From contig JAISBT010000202.1 of the NCBI GenBank assembly GCA_031266055.1, positions 1-43,427 of the forward strand: a stretch of DNA of 43,427 bases. Direction: 5' to 3'. The translations under genes were made by a program, and so were the position numbers. Below the pieces are notes generated by a model that searched no databases, was not told the origin of the DNA, and saw only the letters and a list, made by a program, of their open reading frames with translations. Positions 31,294-39,178 of this stretch are shown here, piece by piece. This DNA comes from Deltaproteobacteria bacterium (lineage in GTDB: Bacteria; Desulfobacterota; Desulfovibrionia; Desulfovibrionales; Desulfovibrionaceae). Position 1 is the stretch's first letter; the number at the start of each line of letters is the position of its first letter.

Positions 31294-31398
31294 ATGTCCG
31301 GCGGAGGTATATTTCTCCTCGCTATCGTTGCAATTCTTGTTTTTGGCGTGCTCTGCCGCATAGTATCGGACAAAAAGAAAAAAAACAAACAGGCATGA
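31294..31398 (+). CDS. Small single-helix membrane peptide, 34 residues
   Basis: ATG at 31294 follows an ideal aaggaggc ribosome site, and a promoter-like sequence lies 150 bases upstream. The product begins MSGGG, continues with a strongly hydrophobic stretch (IFLLAIVAILVFGVLC), and ends with a lysine-rich tail (DKKKKNKQA), giving an N-out, C-in topology. It is divergent from the KdpDE-like pair, so it is a reasonable regulatory target or partner. KdpF is a peptide of similar size, but I see no sequence match to it. Function unknown. Confidence 0.65.
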   Translation: MSGGGIFLLAIVAILVFGVLCRIVSDKKKKNKQA

Positions 31399-31517
31399 TG
31401 CCAATTTGCTCCCTGTTGGCCGCAAATCGGCATCATTACATTCTTGTCCGGCTGAAGAGAAAAAAATGTTCAAAATCTCCAGGAATTATGCTACACAAAA
31501 TCGCTCGAACAATGTCA

Positions 31518-31550
31518 GGGCATTTTAACATTGAAAATGTTGAAATGCTC
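31518..31550. repeat. Palindromic gcatttt repeat before the DUF5665 gene
   Basis: The sequence gggcattttaacattgaaaa continues as its mirror to tgaaatgctc. It is the reverse complement of 14392-14426 almost base for base and lies 50 bases upstream of the DUF5665 start. Confidence 0.75.
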
Positions 31551-31599
31551 TGGCGGCGGGCGGTTTTCCGCTGAACTTTCGAAAGCAGGCAAGCGCCTT

Positions 31600-31869
31600 A
31601 TGAACCACAACACCACGGAACAACTTGACAAACTCGCGCAGCGGCTGGAAAACAGCGGCGTAGCCGAGTATGTGAAACTGTCGCAACGCACCGGAAAAAT
31701 ACTCTGGCTCAATTTCATTTCAGGGGTCGCGCGCGGCCTTGGCTTCACCATAGGCGCCACCCTTGTGCTGGCTCTGATTTACAAAATCATCAGCAACATC
31801 ATCAGCATGAATATTCCCTACCTTACCGGAGCCCTGCAGCAGCTCGTCGATATGATTAAAACTCCCTGA
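31600..31869 (+). CDS. DUF5665-type small membrane protein
   Basis: An 89-residue protein. Residues 1-35 are charged (TTEQLDKLAQRLENSGVAEYV), followed by a hydrophobic helix at about 40-70 with the conserved-looking NFISGVARGLGFTIGATLVL. The layout matches small DUF5665 proteins. I start it at ATG 31600; the frame is open 69 bases further but that stretch is repeat DNA. Its stop lies three bases from the aspA stop (tail to tail), leaving no room for a terminator between them. Function unknown. Confidence 0.75.
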   Translation: MNHNTTEQLDKLAQRLENSGVAEYVKLSQRTGKILWLNFISGVARGLGFTIGATLVLALIYKIISNIISMNIPYLTGALQQLVDMIKTP

Positions 31870-31872
31870 GCC

Positions 31873-33276
31873 TCATTTCTTGATATACCTGGGATGGATC
31901 AGATTTTCAAAAGAGAAGACTTCTTCCCATTTTTCCTGCGTAACCAGTTTCCGTTCCAGCACAACGATATCATGCACGGATTTGTTCCTGTCAAAGGCTT
32001 CCCGGGCAATCTCCGCGCATTTTTTATATCCCAGAATCGGGGAGAGCTGCGTCACAATGCCCACGGAATTCATTACATAGGCTTCGGTGTGTTCCGGGTT
32101 GGCCGCAATGCCTTTTATACAATGTTCCGTCAAAGCGCGAAAAGCGTTTTGCATGGTGCTGATAGCCGTAAACAGGGAAAAAGCGATCACCGGTTCCATG
32201 ACATTAAGCTGCAATTGCCCGGCGGAGGCCGCCAGCGTGACGGTTGTATCCAGGCCGATTACCAGAAAGCAGGTTTGATTGACCACTTCCGGAATGACCG
32301 GATTGACCTTTCCAGGCATAATGGAAGAACCCGGCTGCATTTGCGGCAGAGAAATTTCATTCAGCCCGCAGCGCGGGCCGGAAGCCAGCATACGTAAATC
32401 ATTGCATATTTTTGTCATTTTAACCGCGGTACGCTTCAATACCCCGGAAAGCTGAACATAAGCGCCCGTATCGGAGGTGGCTTCAATAAGATCTTTGGAA
32501 AGCACAAAATCCACTCCGGTCATTTCCGAAAGATATGCGGCGGCCAGTTCGGGATATCCCGGAGGCGTGTTGACGCGTGTGCCTATGGCGGTGGCGCCGA
32601 GGTTGATTTCGCGCAAAAGTCCCCGCGATTCCATAACACGTTCGATTTCTTCGCCAATGGTGGTCGAAAAACCCTTGAATTCCGATCCCAGGGACATGGG
32701 CACGGCATCCTGCAGATGGGTGCGCCCCATTTTCAGCACGCCGGAAAACTCTTCCCCTTTGTCCGCAAAAGCTTTTTGCAAGGCCCCGAGCGTCCTGGAA
32801 AATTCCGTAAGACGCATGATCAGGGCCAGACGGAAAGAAGTGGGGTAGGCGTCATTGGTTGACTGCGAGCAGTTCACATGATCGTTCGGGCTGAGCGTGG
32901 CGTAGTCGCCTTTGGGACGGCCCAGAATTTCCAGGGCCAGATTCGCTATGACCTCGTTGAAATTCATGTTGATGGAGGTGCCTGCCCCGCCCTGAATGAG
33001 ATCCGTGACAAACTGGTTTGCGTACCTGCCGGCGATAAGTTTGTCGCAGGCCGCCATGATGGCTCCGGCGATATTTTTTTCCAGCGCCCCGCAGTCCATA
33101 TTGGCTTTGGCCGCGGCTTTCTTCACATAGCCGAAAGCTTTGATCAGCGCCAATTCCCGTGAAACCGTGCGCCCGGTGATGTGAAAATTTTCCTTGCCGC
33201 GCAAGGTCTGCACGCCATAATAGACATTATCCGGCAATTCCCTTTCGCCGAGCAAATCTTTTTCCATACGGCTCAT
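31873..33276 (-). CDS. aspA: Aspartate ammonia-lyase
   Basis: AspA interconverts aspartate with fumarate and ammonia. The 467-residue protein opens MEKDLLGERELPDNVYYGVQT and shows the superfamily regions: TSINMNFNEVIAN, SQSTNDAYPTSFR, and the catalytic loop GSSIMPGKVNP at 316-326 with Ser318. The NDAYPT and EMTGVDFVLS text favour aspartase over class II fumarase. ATG at 33276 follows ggaggt. In anaerobes it may feed fumarate respiration or nitrogen release from aspartate. Confidence 0.93.
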   Translation of the reverse strand: MSRMEKDLLGERELPDNVYYGVQTLRGKENFHITGRTVSRELALIKAFGYVKKAAAKANMDCGALEKNIAGAIMAACDKLIAGRYANQFVTDLIQGGAGTSINMNFNEVIANLALEILGRPKGDYATLSPNDHVNCSQSTNDAYPTSFRLALIMRLTEFSRTLGALQKAFADKGEEFSGVLKMGRTHLQDAVPMSLGSEFKGFSTTIGEEIERVMESRGLLREINLGATAIGTRVNTPPGYPELAAAYLSEMTGVDFVLSKDLIEATSDTGAYVQLSGVLKRTAVKMTKICNDLRMLASGPRCGLNEISLPQMQPGSSIMPGKVNPVIPEVVNQTCFLVIGLDTTVTLAASAGQLQLNVMEPVIAFSLFTAISTMQNAFRALTEHCIKGIAANPEHTEAYVMNSVGIVTQLSPILGYKKCAEIAREAFDRNKSVHDIVVLERKLVTQEKWEEVFSFENLIHPRYIKK

Positions 33277-33432
33277 ATTGTTCCACCTCCGGGCGCTTTG
33301 AGGGAGCGCCCCAAATTAAATATTAAACTGTTCCAAATAAAGCCGCACAACCCGTTTACAGACATTTCCGAAGCCATTATATACGCTTGCGGCATACCAG
33401 ATCAAACAAAATAACCTTTTTTAAGCGAGGTC

Positions 33433-33753
33433 GCAGCGGCGCTTGGCGCCGGCGTGCCCTTCTGGAAAAGTCGTTTCCCAATTTTTTCAGCATCTACTAA
33501 ACCCGGCCGATGCAATCGACCGGGCGCGGCGGAAAGCGAGCCGCAATTTACTTGCGGCGTCCGCGCAGCGGCGCTTGGCGCCGGCGTGCCCTTCTGGAAA
33601 AGTCGTTTCCCAATTTTTTCAGCATCTACTAAACCCGGTCGATGCAATCGACCGGGCGCGGCGGAAAGCGAGCCGCAATTTACTTGCGGCGTCCGCGCAG
33701 CGGCGCTTGGCGCCGGCGTGCCTTTCTGAAAAAGTCGTTTCCCGACTTTTTCA
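33433..33753. repeat. 132-bp tandem repeat, two full units and a partial third
   Basis: Units begin gcagcggcgcttggcgccgg at 33433, 33565 and 33697. The first two are almost identical; the third is cut after about 57 bases and has changes (tttctgaaaaagtcg, cccgactttttcag). Each unit holds palindromes gcttggcgccggc, gtcgatgcaatcgac and a run of gccgcaatttacttgcggc. The unit is 44 codons long, so several frames stay open through it, but none has gene-like start signals. Confidence 0.9.
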
Positions 33754-33841
33754 GTATCGACTTCTTAGCCCGAACCCGCTCTTGACTCTGGGGATGTTAT
33801 GACGCAATATGCCTCAAATACATAAAAGCGGAGTAAGCACC

Positions 33842-34780
33842 ATGAAAAAAGTTGTTTTGCCTCTGTTGTTTTCCTTGTTTTTCCCTTCTGCCGCCCTGGC
33901 CTATGACATTTCCATAAACCAGTTCGTGGAACATACCGCTCTGGACGAGGCTGTGCGCGGCTTCAAGGATCAGCTTGCGCTTGAAGGCCTGACCGTTGTT
34001 TACAAGCTGCACAACGCCCAGGCCAACACCTCCACGGTCTTGCAGATTGCCAACCAGATTATGGGAGAAAAACCTTCCCTGGTTCTGGCTGTGGCCACTC
34101 CGAGCGCACAGGCCACAGCGCAGAGGATCAAAGACATTCCCGTGCTGTTCACCGCCGTCACTGACCCGGCCAGCGCCGGTCTGGTCGCAAGCATGGAAAA
34201 GCCCGGCGGCAACGTGACCGGGACAACCGACATGAGTCCCATTGCCCTCCAGGTGGCGCTGATCCGTGAAATTCATCCGGAGGCCAAAACTCTGGGTGTA
34301 GTTTACAACGCCGGAGAAGCGAATTCCGTTGTACAGGTGGACATACTCAAGAACGCCGCGGCCGAGTACAATTTCAAGCTGGTTGAGGCGGTCACGGTGA
34401 ATACGGCGGGCGTGTTTCAGGCCGCGAAAAGCCTGGTCGGCAGAGCGGACGCGGTCTATCTGCCCACTGACAACACCGTCATTTCCAGCCTGGACGCCGT
34501 GATAAAAGTATGCGTTGAAAATAAACTTCCCCTGTACGCGGGCGAACCGGAGTCCGTACGCGCCGGGTGCGTTGCCACCATGGGCCTCAGCTACTATGAG
34601 CTCGGCAAGCAGACCGGAGCCATGGCCGCCAGAATTTTGCGCGACAAAGCCAACCCCGCGGATATGCCGGTTGAAACGCAAAAAAATTCTTCCCTGGTTG
34701 TTAACCTTGGCGCGGCTGAACAGCTGGGCGTAAACATTCCCAAGTCCGTTCTGGACAAGGCGTCAGAGATAATTCGGTGA
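33842..34780 (+). CDS. ABC transporter substrate-binding protein (TrpX/ABC_sub_bind type)
   Basis: A 312-residue periplasmic binding protein of the PF04392 type. A signal peptide is clear (MKKVVLPLLFSLFFPSAALA, cut before YD). The mature part alternates ligand-fold signatures: VYKLHNAQANTSTVLQIANQ, PSLVLAVATPSAQATAQRIKDIP, VLFTAVTDPASAGLV. ATG at 33842 follows ggagtaagc. The next two genes, a permease and an ATPase, overlap as an operon. Relatives carry tryptophan or other small organic ligands; the ligand cannot be read from the sequence. Confidence 0.88.
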   Translation: MKKVVLPLLFSLFFPSAALAYDISINQFVEHTALDEAVRGFKDQLALEGLTVVYKLHNAQANTSTVLQIANQIMGEKPSLVLAVATPSAQATAQRIKDIPVLFTAVTDPASAGLVASMEKPGGNVTGTTDMSPIALQVALIREIHPEAKTLGVVYNAGEANSVVQVDILKNAAAEYNFKLVEAVTVNTAGVFQAAKSLVGRADAVYLPTDNTVISSLDAVIKVCVENKLPLYAGEPESVRAGCVATMGLSYYELGKQTGAMAARILRDKANPADMPVETQKNSSLVVNLGAAEQLGVNIPKSVLDKASEIIR

Positions 34781-35691
34781 CCTTTTACGCTTTTTACGGC
34801 GCCATTGAACAGGGGCTGGTTTATGGCCTGATGGCGCTCGGAGTTTACATAACTTTCAGAGTGCTGGATTTTCCCGACCTCACGGTGGACGGAAGTCTTC
34901 CTTTGGGCGCCGCCGTATGCTCGGTGTGCATCACTTCCGGCTGGAACCCTTATCTGGCGCTTTTGCCCGCCATGCTGGCCGGGTTTCTGGCCGGCATGGT
35001 CACCGGGCTTTTGACCACCAAGCTGCGCATCCTGCACCTGCTGGCCTCCATCCTGACCATGACGGCCCTGTATTCCATCAATATACGGGTTATGGGCGGG
35101 CGGCCGAACATCGCGCTCATCCGGCAGCCCACAGTCTTCGGGCCTTTTGAGCATCTCAGCCTGCCGCCCTTTGTCAGTTCAAACCTCCTTTTCGGGCTGA
35201 TTGTCCTCATGGTAATCCTCCTGCTCATCTGGCTGATGCGGACGGAATTCGGGCAGGCCCTGCTCGCTACCGGAGACAACCCGAAAATGATCAGCAGTCT
35301 GGGTGTGAACACCCATTTTACCATTGTGGTTGGCGTGGGCATTTCCAATGCTCTGGTGGCGCTTTCCGGCGCGCTGGTGGCCCAGAACCAGGGGGCAGCC
35401 GATGTCAGCATGGGGGTGGGCACCATTGTGGCCGGGCTGGCTTCCATAGTGGTCGGCGAAACTATCTTCAACAGCCGCAAACTTCAATTACGCATAATTT
35501 CCGTGGTTCTCGGCTCGATCATTTACCGTCTTGCCATTGCCCTGGCTCTGGGCGTGCACATAGGAGAATTTTCCTTTACGCCCAGCGACCTTAATCTGAT
35601 TACCGCTTCCCTGGTGGTGCTGGCTTTGGTGATGCCGCGCCTGAAAGCCGCCCTGCGCTCTAAAAAGAAGGTCGAACATGCTGAGCATTGA
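34777..35691 (+). CDS. ABC transporter permease
   Basis: A 304-residue permease of the branched-chain/BPD_transp_2 type with about eight membrane helices. It begins with GTG overlapping the stop of the binding-protein gene (gtga). Signature regions are FPDLTVDGSLPLGAAV near the N terminus and VALSGALVAQNQGAADVSMGVG in the coupling region. The C terminus is charged (RLKAALRSKKKVEHAEH). It forms a membrane channel with the ATPase. Confidence 0.9.
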   Translation: MTFYAFYGAIEQGLVYGLMALGVYITFRVLDFPDLTVDGSLPLGAAVCSVCITSGWNPYLALLPAMLAGFLAGMVTGLLTTKLRILHLLASILTMTALYSINIRVMGGRPNIALIRQPTVFGPFEHLSLPPFVSSNLLFGLIVLMVILLLIWLMRTEFGQALLATGDNPKMISSLGVNTHFTIVVGVGISNALVALSGALVAQNQGAADVSMGVGTIVAGLASIVVGETIFNSRKLQLRIISVVLGSIIYRLAIALALGVHIGEFSFTPSDLNLITASLVVLALVMPRLKAALRSKKKVEHAEH

Positions 35692-36472
35692 TTGCCTGGT
35701 CAAAACCTTCTTCAAAGGCACCGTCAACGAGATCCTGGCTCTGAACGGGCTGATGCTGAAGATCAGGCCCGGAGAATTCGTCTCCATCATCGGTTCCAAC
35801 GGATCCGGCAAGTCCAGCCTCATGAACTGCATCGCCGGCGCCCACCTGCCGGATTCCGGAAAGATCATTCTGGACGGAGAGAACATTACCTTGTGGCCGG
35901 AATACAAACGGAGCCAATTCATCGGCAGGGTTTTTCAGGATCCCTTGAGCGGCACCTGCGCTTCCATGACCATAGAAGAAAATATGGCGCTGGCTCACCG
36001 GCGCGGCAAACCTCGCGGGCTGCGCTCCGGAATGCAAAAATCCGAGCGCGCATTTTTCAGGGAAGCTCTGGCCAGGCTGGATCTGGGGCTTGAATCGCGC
36101 CTGCAGGATCCCGCCGGTCTGCTGTCGGGCGGACAGCGCCAGTCGCTTACCCTGCTCATGGCCACCCTGGTGCGACCCACCCTGCTCCTGCTGGACGAAC
36201 ACACCGCGGCGCTGGATCCCAAGACCGAGCGCCTGATCATGAACCTCACCCAGGAACTGGTGGAAAGAGAACATCTGACCACCCTGATGATCACCCACAA
36301 CATGCAGCAGGCCCTGAACTACGGACACAGGCTGATTATGATGCACCGGGGCAAAGTTGTACTGGATCTGAACAAAGACGAAAAATCGCGCCTGACGGTG
36401 CAGCATCTTCTGGAAAAATTCAGCAGCATTACCCCGGATCACATGACGGACAGAATGCTTCTGTCTCTATAA
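35678..36472 (+). CDS. ABC transporter ATP-binding protein
   Basis: A 264-residue ATPase. Walker A is GSNGSGKSS near residues 39-47, the Q loop is VFQDPLSG, the ABC signature LLSGGQRQSL, Walker B TLLLLDEHTAALDP, and the H loop TLMITHNMQQ. It overlaps the permease gene by 14 bases, completing a single-permease import system. A weak hairpin after it (36526-36555) may terminate the transcript. Confidence 0.93.
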   Translation: MLSIDCLVKTFFKGTVNEILALNGLMLKIRPGEFVSIIGSNGSGKSSLMNCIAGAHLPDSGKIILDGENITLWPEYKRSQFIGRVFQDPLSGTCASMTIEENMALAHRRGKPRGLRSGMQKSERAFFREALARLDLGLESRLQDPAGLLSGGQRQSLTLLMATLVRPTLLLLDEHTAALDPKTERLIMNLTQELVEREHLTTLMITHNMQQALNYGHRLIMMHRGKVVLDLNKDEKSRLTVQHLLEKFSSITPDHMTDRMLLSL

Positions 36473-36525
36473 GCAGCCGACGCTGAAAAAACGAGAGTGA
36501 ACAACCTATTGAAACATTACAATTA

Positions 36526-36555
36526 GCCAAACAAACACCACGCTTTTTGTTTGGC
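36526..36555 (+). terminator. Hairpin after the ABC operon
   Basis: gccaaacaaa (36526-36535) pairs with tttgtttggc (36546-36555) around a ten-base loop. The U-rich part lies inside the hairpin rather than after it, so it is a weak candidate for an intrinsic terminator. Confidence 0.4.
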
Positions 36556-36702
36556 GATCTTTACACAAGCTGGACTTGGAGTTCCTTGCCGAGTACGGTC
36601 GCAGCTTTAGCCAGAAAGGTACACATAATCAAGAAAAATTTCGGCACTGACGGATAAACTGTTCTTTCCCGGTGCGGACACGGCCACCGCCGGAGTCCGG
36701 AT

Positions 36703-36780
36703 TTACCGTTTGCTCTCGTCAAGAACGCGTTCATTCTTGCTGACAATGGCCGCGCCCGCCATATTGCCGCTTACGTTCAC
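36703..36780 (-). pseudogene. C-terminal remnant of a DctA/DAACS-type symporter (tentative)
   Basis: A minus-strand frame ending in TAA at 36703-36705 reads VNVSGNMAGAAIVSKNERVL. This resembles the ending of Na+- or H+-coupled dicarboxylate/glutamate symporters (RTxVNVTGDAxxAxIVAKSE). Upstream the frame turns into the kinase gene's repeat-derived end and is lost. The match is short and I could not search for it, so this may be a chance likeness. The rest of 36556-36795 holds only short open frames without start signals. Confidence 0.3.
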
Positions 36781-36795
36781 CCGGCAGCGACAAGA

Positions 36796-37890
36796 TCAAG
36801 CGCAAAATGCTCTGGACGCCCGGCTCCTGGTATCCGGCCGCAGGGTCAGCCGCGCGACGAGGCCGCCGCCCGGTTTATTGCGCAGGGTCAGCGCTCCGTC
36901 GTTCAGCAAAGCCATGTTTCTGGCTATGGAAAGCCCCAGGCCGGTTCCGCCGTAGGCGCGGTTACGTGAATTTTCAAGGCGGAAGTAAGGTTCGAAAACC
37001 TGTTCCAGAAGCTCCTCCGGAATGCCCGGGCCGCTGTCTTCCACCTGCGCGACAATCACGCCGTTTCCCCCGGTGATGGAGAGTTCGGCATTGCCGCCGT
37101 ATTTCAGGGCGTTGGAAACAAGATTGCTGACGCAGCGCTTGAGGCAGAGCGGACGGGCCGTGACGACCACCGGGCGGGATACCCCGTCCGGCAGAGGCTT
37201 GAGCGCGATGTCGTTGTTTTCGTCGGCGCCGTCATCCACGATGCTTTGAAGAAAGGCTTCCAGGTTGAGAGACACGTACTCTTCTTCGGTCGCGAGGCTT
37301 CCGGCCAGTTCAAGACCCTGATTGAGAATGCGCTGCACGTCCTCAAGGTTGGCCAGAAATTGCTCGCGCAGTTCCGCGGGTTCTATTTTTCCGGCGCGCA
37401 GTTGCGCCCTGGTCAGCGGCGTGCGCAGATCATGGGCCATGGCCGCCAGCATGCGGCCTCTTTCGGCAAGGTAGCCGCGTATTCTTTCGCGCATGCGGTT
37501 GAAGGTCTGAGCGGCTTCCCGGATCTCCCTGGCGCCGTGTTCCGGCAACGATTCCTGCGCTTCCGGCTGCCTGCCGAAGCGATCCAGCGCCAGCCTCAGT
37601 TCATGCAGCGGCCCGGCCATGCGCAGGAGCAGGAACCCCAGCAGCACGGCCAGTATGGTGGATGCCAGAATAAGGAACACCAGCCGCGCCCGCTCGTCCA
37701 GAGGAGCGTCCACGAATTGCGGCTGGGTCACGCTGAGCCATTCGCCGCCCCGCAGGCTGACGGCGGTCTGTAAAACGGGAATGCCCCCGGCTATCATGCC
37801 GCGGTTCTCCGGGTTGACCCTGGATCTGGCTATAACCTCCGGCTCGCCCGCGCCATCGGCATTCAGGCTGTCATAAACAAGCCGCGCCAA
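36796..37890 (-). CDS. EnvZ-like sensor histidine kinase, C-terminal part (interrupted gene)
   Basis: These are 364 residues of a kinase whose N-terminal 102 residues lie at 37921-38229 in the same frame, separated by one TAG at 37921-37923. The part here has a membrane helix (residues about 68-90), HAMP-like region to 150, His153 in AAMAHDLRTPLT, the N box NLVSNALKYGGNA, and G boxes DSGPGIPEE and GGTGLGLSIA. The open frame begins at a TTG (37890) with no clear ribosome site. The C-terminal residues and stop fall in a gagcattttgcgcttga repeat. Confidence 0.85.
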   Translation of the reverse strand: MARLVYDSLNADGAGEPEVIARSRVNPENRGMIAGGIPVLQTAVSLRGGEWLSVTQPQFVDAPLDERARLVFLILASTILAVLLGFLLLRMAGPLHELRLALDRFGRQPEAQESLPEHGAREIREAAQTFNRMRERIRGYLAERGRMLAAMAHDLRTPLTRAQLRAGKIEPAELREQFLANLEDVQRILNQGLELAGSLATEEEYVSLNLEAFLQSIVDDGADENNDIALKPLPDGVSRPVVVTARPLCLKRCVSNLVSNALKYGGNAELSITGGNGVIVAQVEDSGPGIPEELLEQVFEPYFRLENSRNRAYGGTGLGLSIARNMALLNDGALTLRNKPGGGLVARLTLRPDTRSRASRAFCA

Positions 37891-37920
37891 AGCCGGTTCG
37901 GATTGAAAAGGCGTTTCCGT

Positions 37921-38229
37921 CTACTCCGGCAGGGACGGCTGAATTTCCACGACCTCGAACCGGTTCTCCGAACGCCTGACGTTGCTCATTCTTTTGACGG
38001 CTTCGCTGCGCCGGGAAGGAGTCATGTCGTCGAGAAGAAAATAATATGCCGCAATGCTTTCAGCCCTGTTCTTTTCCCACTGCCGGGCATGGAGGGCCTG
38101 GAAAAAGCATACGGCCTGCAAGTTGGAGGCCAGAAGCACCACGATTACCGCAAGCAGGCCCATGAACGGCCGTCCCTGGAATACGCCGGGAATCAGGCGT
38201 TGCAGACCTTTTTTCTCTGCCGTACTCAT
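37921..38229 (-). CDS. EnvZ-like sensor histidine kinase, N-terminal part (interrupted gene)
   Basis: A 102-residue piece beginning with ATG at 38229, overlapping the response-regulator stop by four bases. It has a first membrane helix (about residues 22-42, FMGLLAVIVVLLASNLQAV) and the start of a periplasmic sensor domain (YYFLLDDMTPSRRSEAVKRM). It ends at TAG 37921; reading through gives the rest of a normal 477-residue kinase without a frame change. It resembles a nonsense mutation, or a sequence error, in a glutamine or glutamate codon. Confidence 0.8.
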   Translation of the reverse strand: MSTAEKKGLQRLIPGVFQGRPFMGLLAVIVVLLASNLQAVCFFQALHARQWEKNRAESIAAYYFLLDDMTPSRRSEAVKRMSNVRRSENRFEVVEIQPSLPE

Positions 38230-38981
38230 GACCCGCTCCGTTCCACCGGCGCGGTCAGCATGTACCCGTCGCCGCGCAGGGTACGGATCAGCTCCGGGTT
38301 TCGGGCGTCGTCCTGCAGTTTGGCCCGCAAGCGGCTGACCTGCACGTCAATGCTCCGGTCGTACACGTCGGCCGCCCGCTCGGCCATATGTTCAAGGATA
38401 TCCTCCCGGCTGATCACCTTTTGCGGATTCTCCAGGAAAAGCATAAGCAGTTTGAATTCCGATCCGCCCATGGGCGTGACCACCTCATCCTGATCGACAA
38501 GATTACGCGCCAGGACGTTCAACCTCCAACGGCCGAAAGACCAGATGCCGTGCGTACGGGGCTTCGCTGTTTCCGGAGTATTCCCGGCTCCGGATGAAAT
38601 GGAGGATCTGCGCAGGAGCGCCCGTATCCGGGCCACAAGCTCCCGCATTTGAAACGGTTTCGGCAGATAGTCGTCTCCTCCGAGTTCCAGGCCGACGACG
38701 CGGTCGGTGATATCGCCGAGAGCCGTGAGAAAAATAACCGGCGTATGCTCGTAAGACGCGCCGGGAGTTCTCAGTCTGCGGCAAAGCGCCAGGCCGTCTT
38801 CTTCAGGAAGCATGACGTCAAGAAGCACCAGGTCGTATTTGCCGCTCTCCAACCGGTTGAACATTTCCCTTCCGTTGGCCACGGCCACGGGACGGAAACC
38901 GAAGTTTGCCAGATTTTCTTCAAGAAGCTCGCGGATTTCCCGGTCGTCATCCACAATAAGTATGGAAGCTGCATCGCTCAT
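38226..38981 (-). CDS. OmpR-family response regulator
   Basis: A 251-residue regulator. Receiver domain: DDD at 11-13, Asp55 in LVLLDVMLPEEDG, Lys in DDYLPKPFQM. The DNA-binding wing-helix domain includes VTPMGGSEFKLLMLFLENPQKVISRE and ends RTLRGDGYML. It overlaps the kinase start by four bases. Upstream, in the 197-base divergent region to the aldo/keto reductase, TTTACAT direct repeats could be its binding site. Its cognate kinase is interrupted, so its phosphorylation may be impaired. Confidence 0.92.
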   Translation of the reverse strand: MSDAASILIVDDDREIRELLEENLANFGFRPVAVANGREMFNRLESGKYDLVLLDVMLPEEDGLALCRRLRTPGASYEHTPVIFLTALGDITDRVVGLELGGDDYLPKPFQMRELVARIRALLRRSSISSGAGNTPETAKPRTHGIWSFGRWRLNVLARNLVDQDEVVTPMGGSEFKLLMLFLENPQKVISREDILEHMAERAADVYDRSIDVQVSRLRAKLQDDARNPELIRTLRGDGYMLTAPVERSGS

Positions 38982-38995
38982 AATCGTCTCGTTGC

Positions 38996-39017
38996 TTTAC
39001 ATAACAGATTTTTACAT
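38996..39017. promoter_or_regulatory. Direct repeat TTTACAT-N8-TTTACAT, candidate operator
   Basis: Two TTTACAT copies (38996-39002 and 39011-39017) lie in the divergent region between the response-regulator gene and the aldo/keto reductase gene. OmpR-type regulators bind direct repeats, so this may be an autoregulatory or module-control site. The 15-base spacing is not the usual 10 or 11. Confidence 0.3.
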
Positions 39018-39178
39018 TTTTATTATGCATTCCGGTTTAGCACAGCCCGCCGGACGAGACCAGTTTCAAATTATTTCAGGAATGCGGGATGCCGACGGAT
39101 TATTTTGGACTATGCCGGATATGGGAAATATTCGGGAAAGGTTCAGAGCGTATACAAGGGGCTTGAAGGAGGAGCACA

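Noticed and set aside
33430-33760. Possible CRISPR array
   Set aside because: Repeat unit is 132 bases with no unique spacers between, and no cas genes are present.
33402-33802. Repetitive open frames on both strands (44-residue repeats) that might be a repeat protein
   Set aside because: The unit is 132 bases, a multiple of three, so several frames stay open at once. None has a ribosome site or protein-like composition, and the strand ambiguity shows they are DNA repeats.
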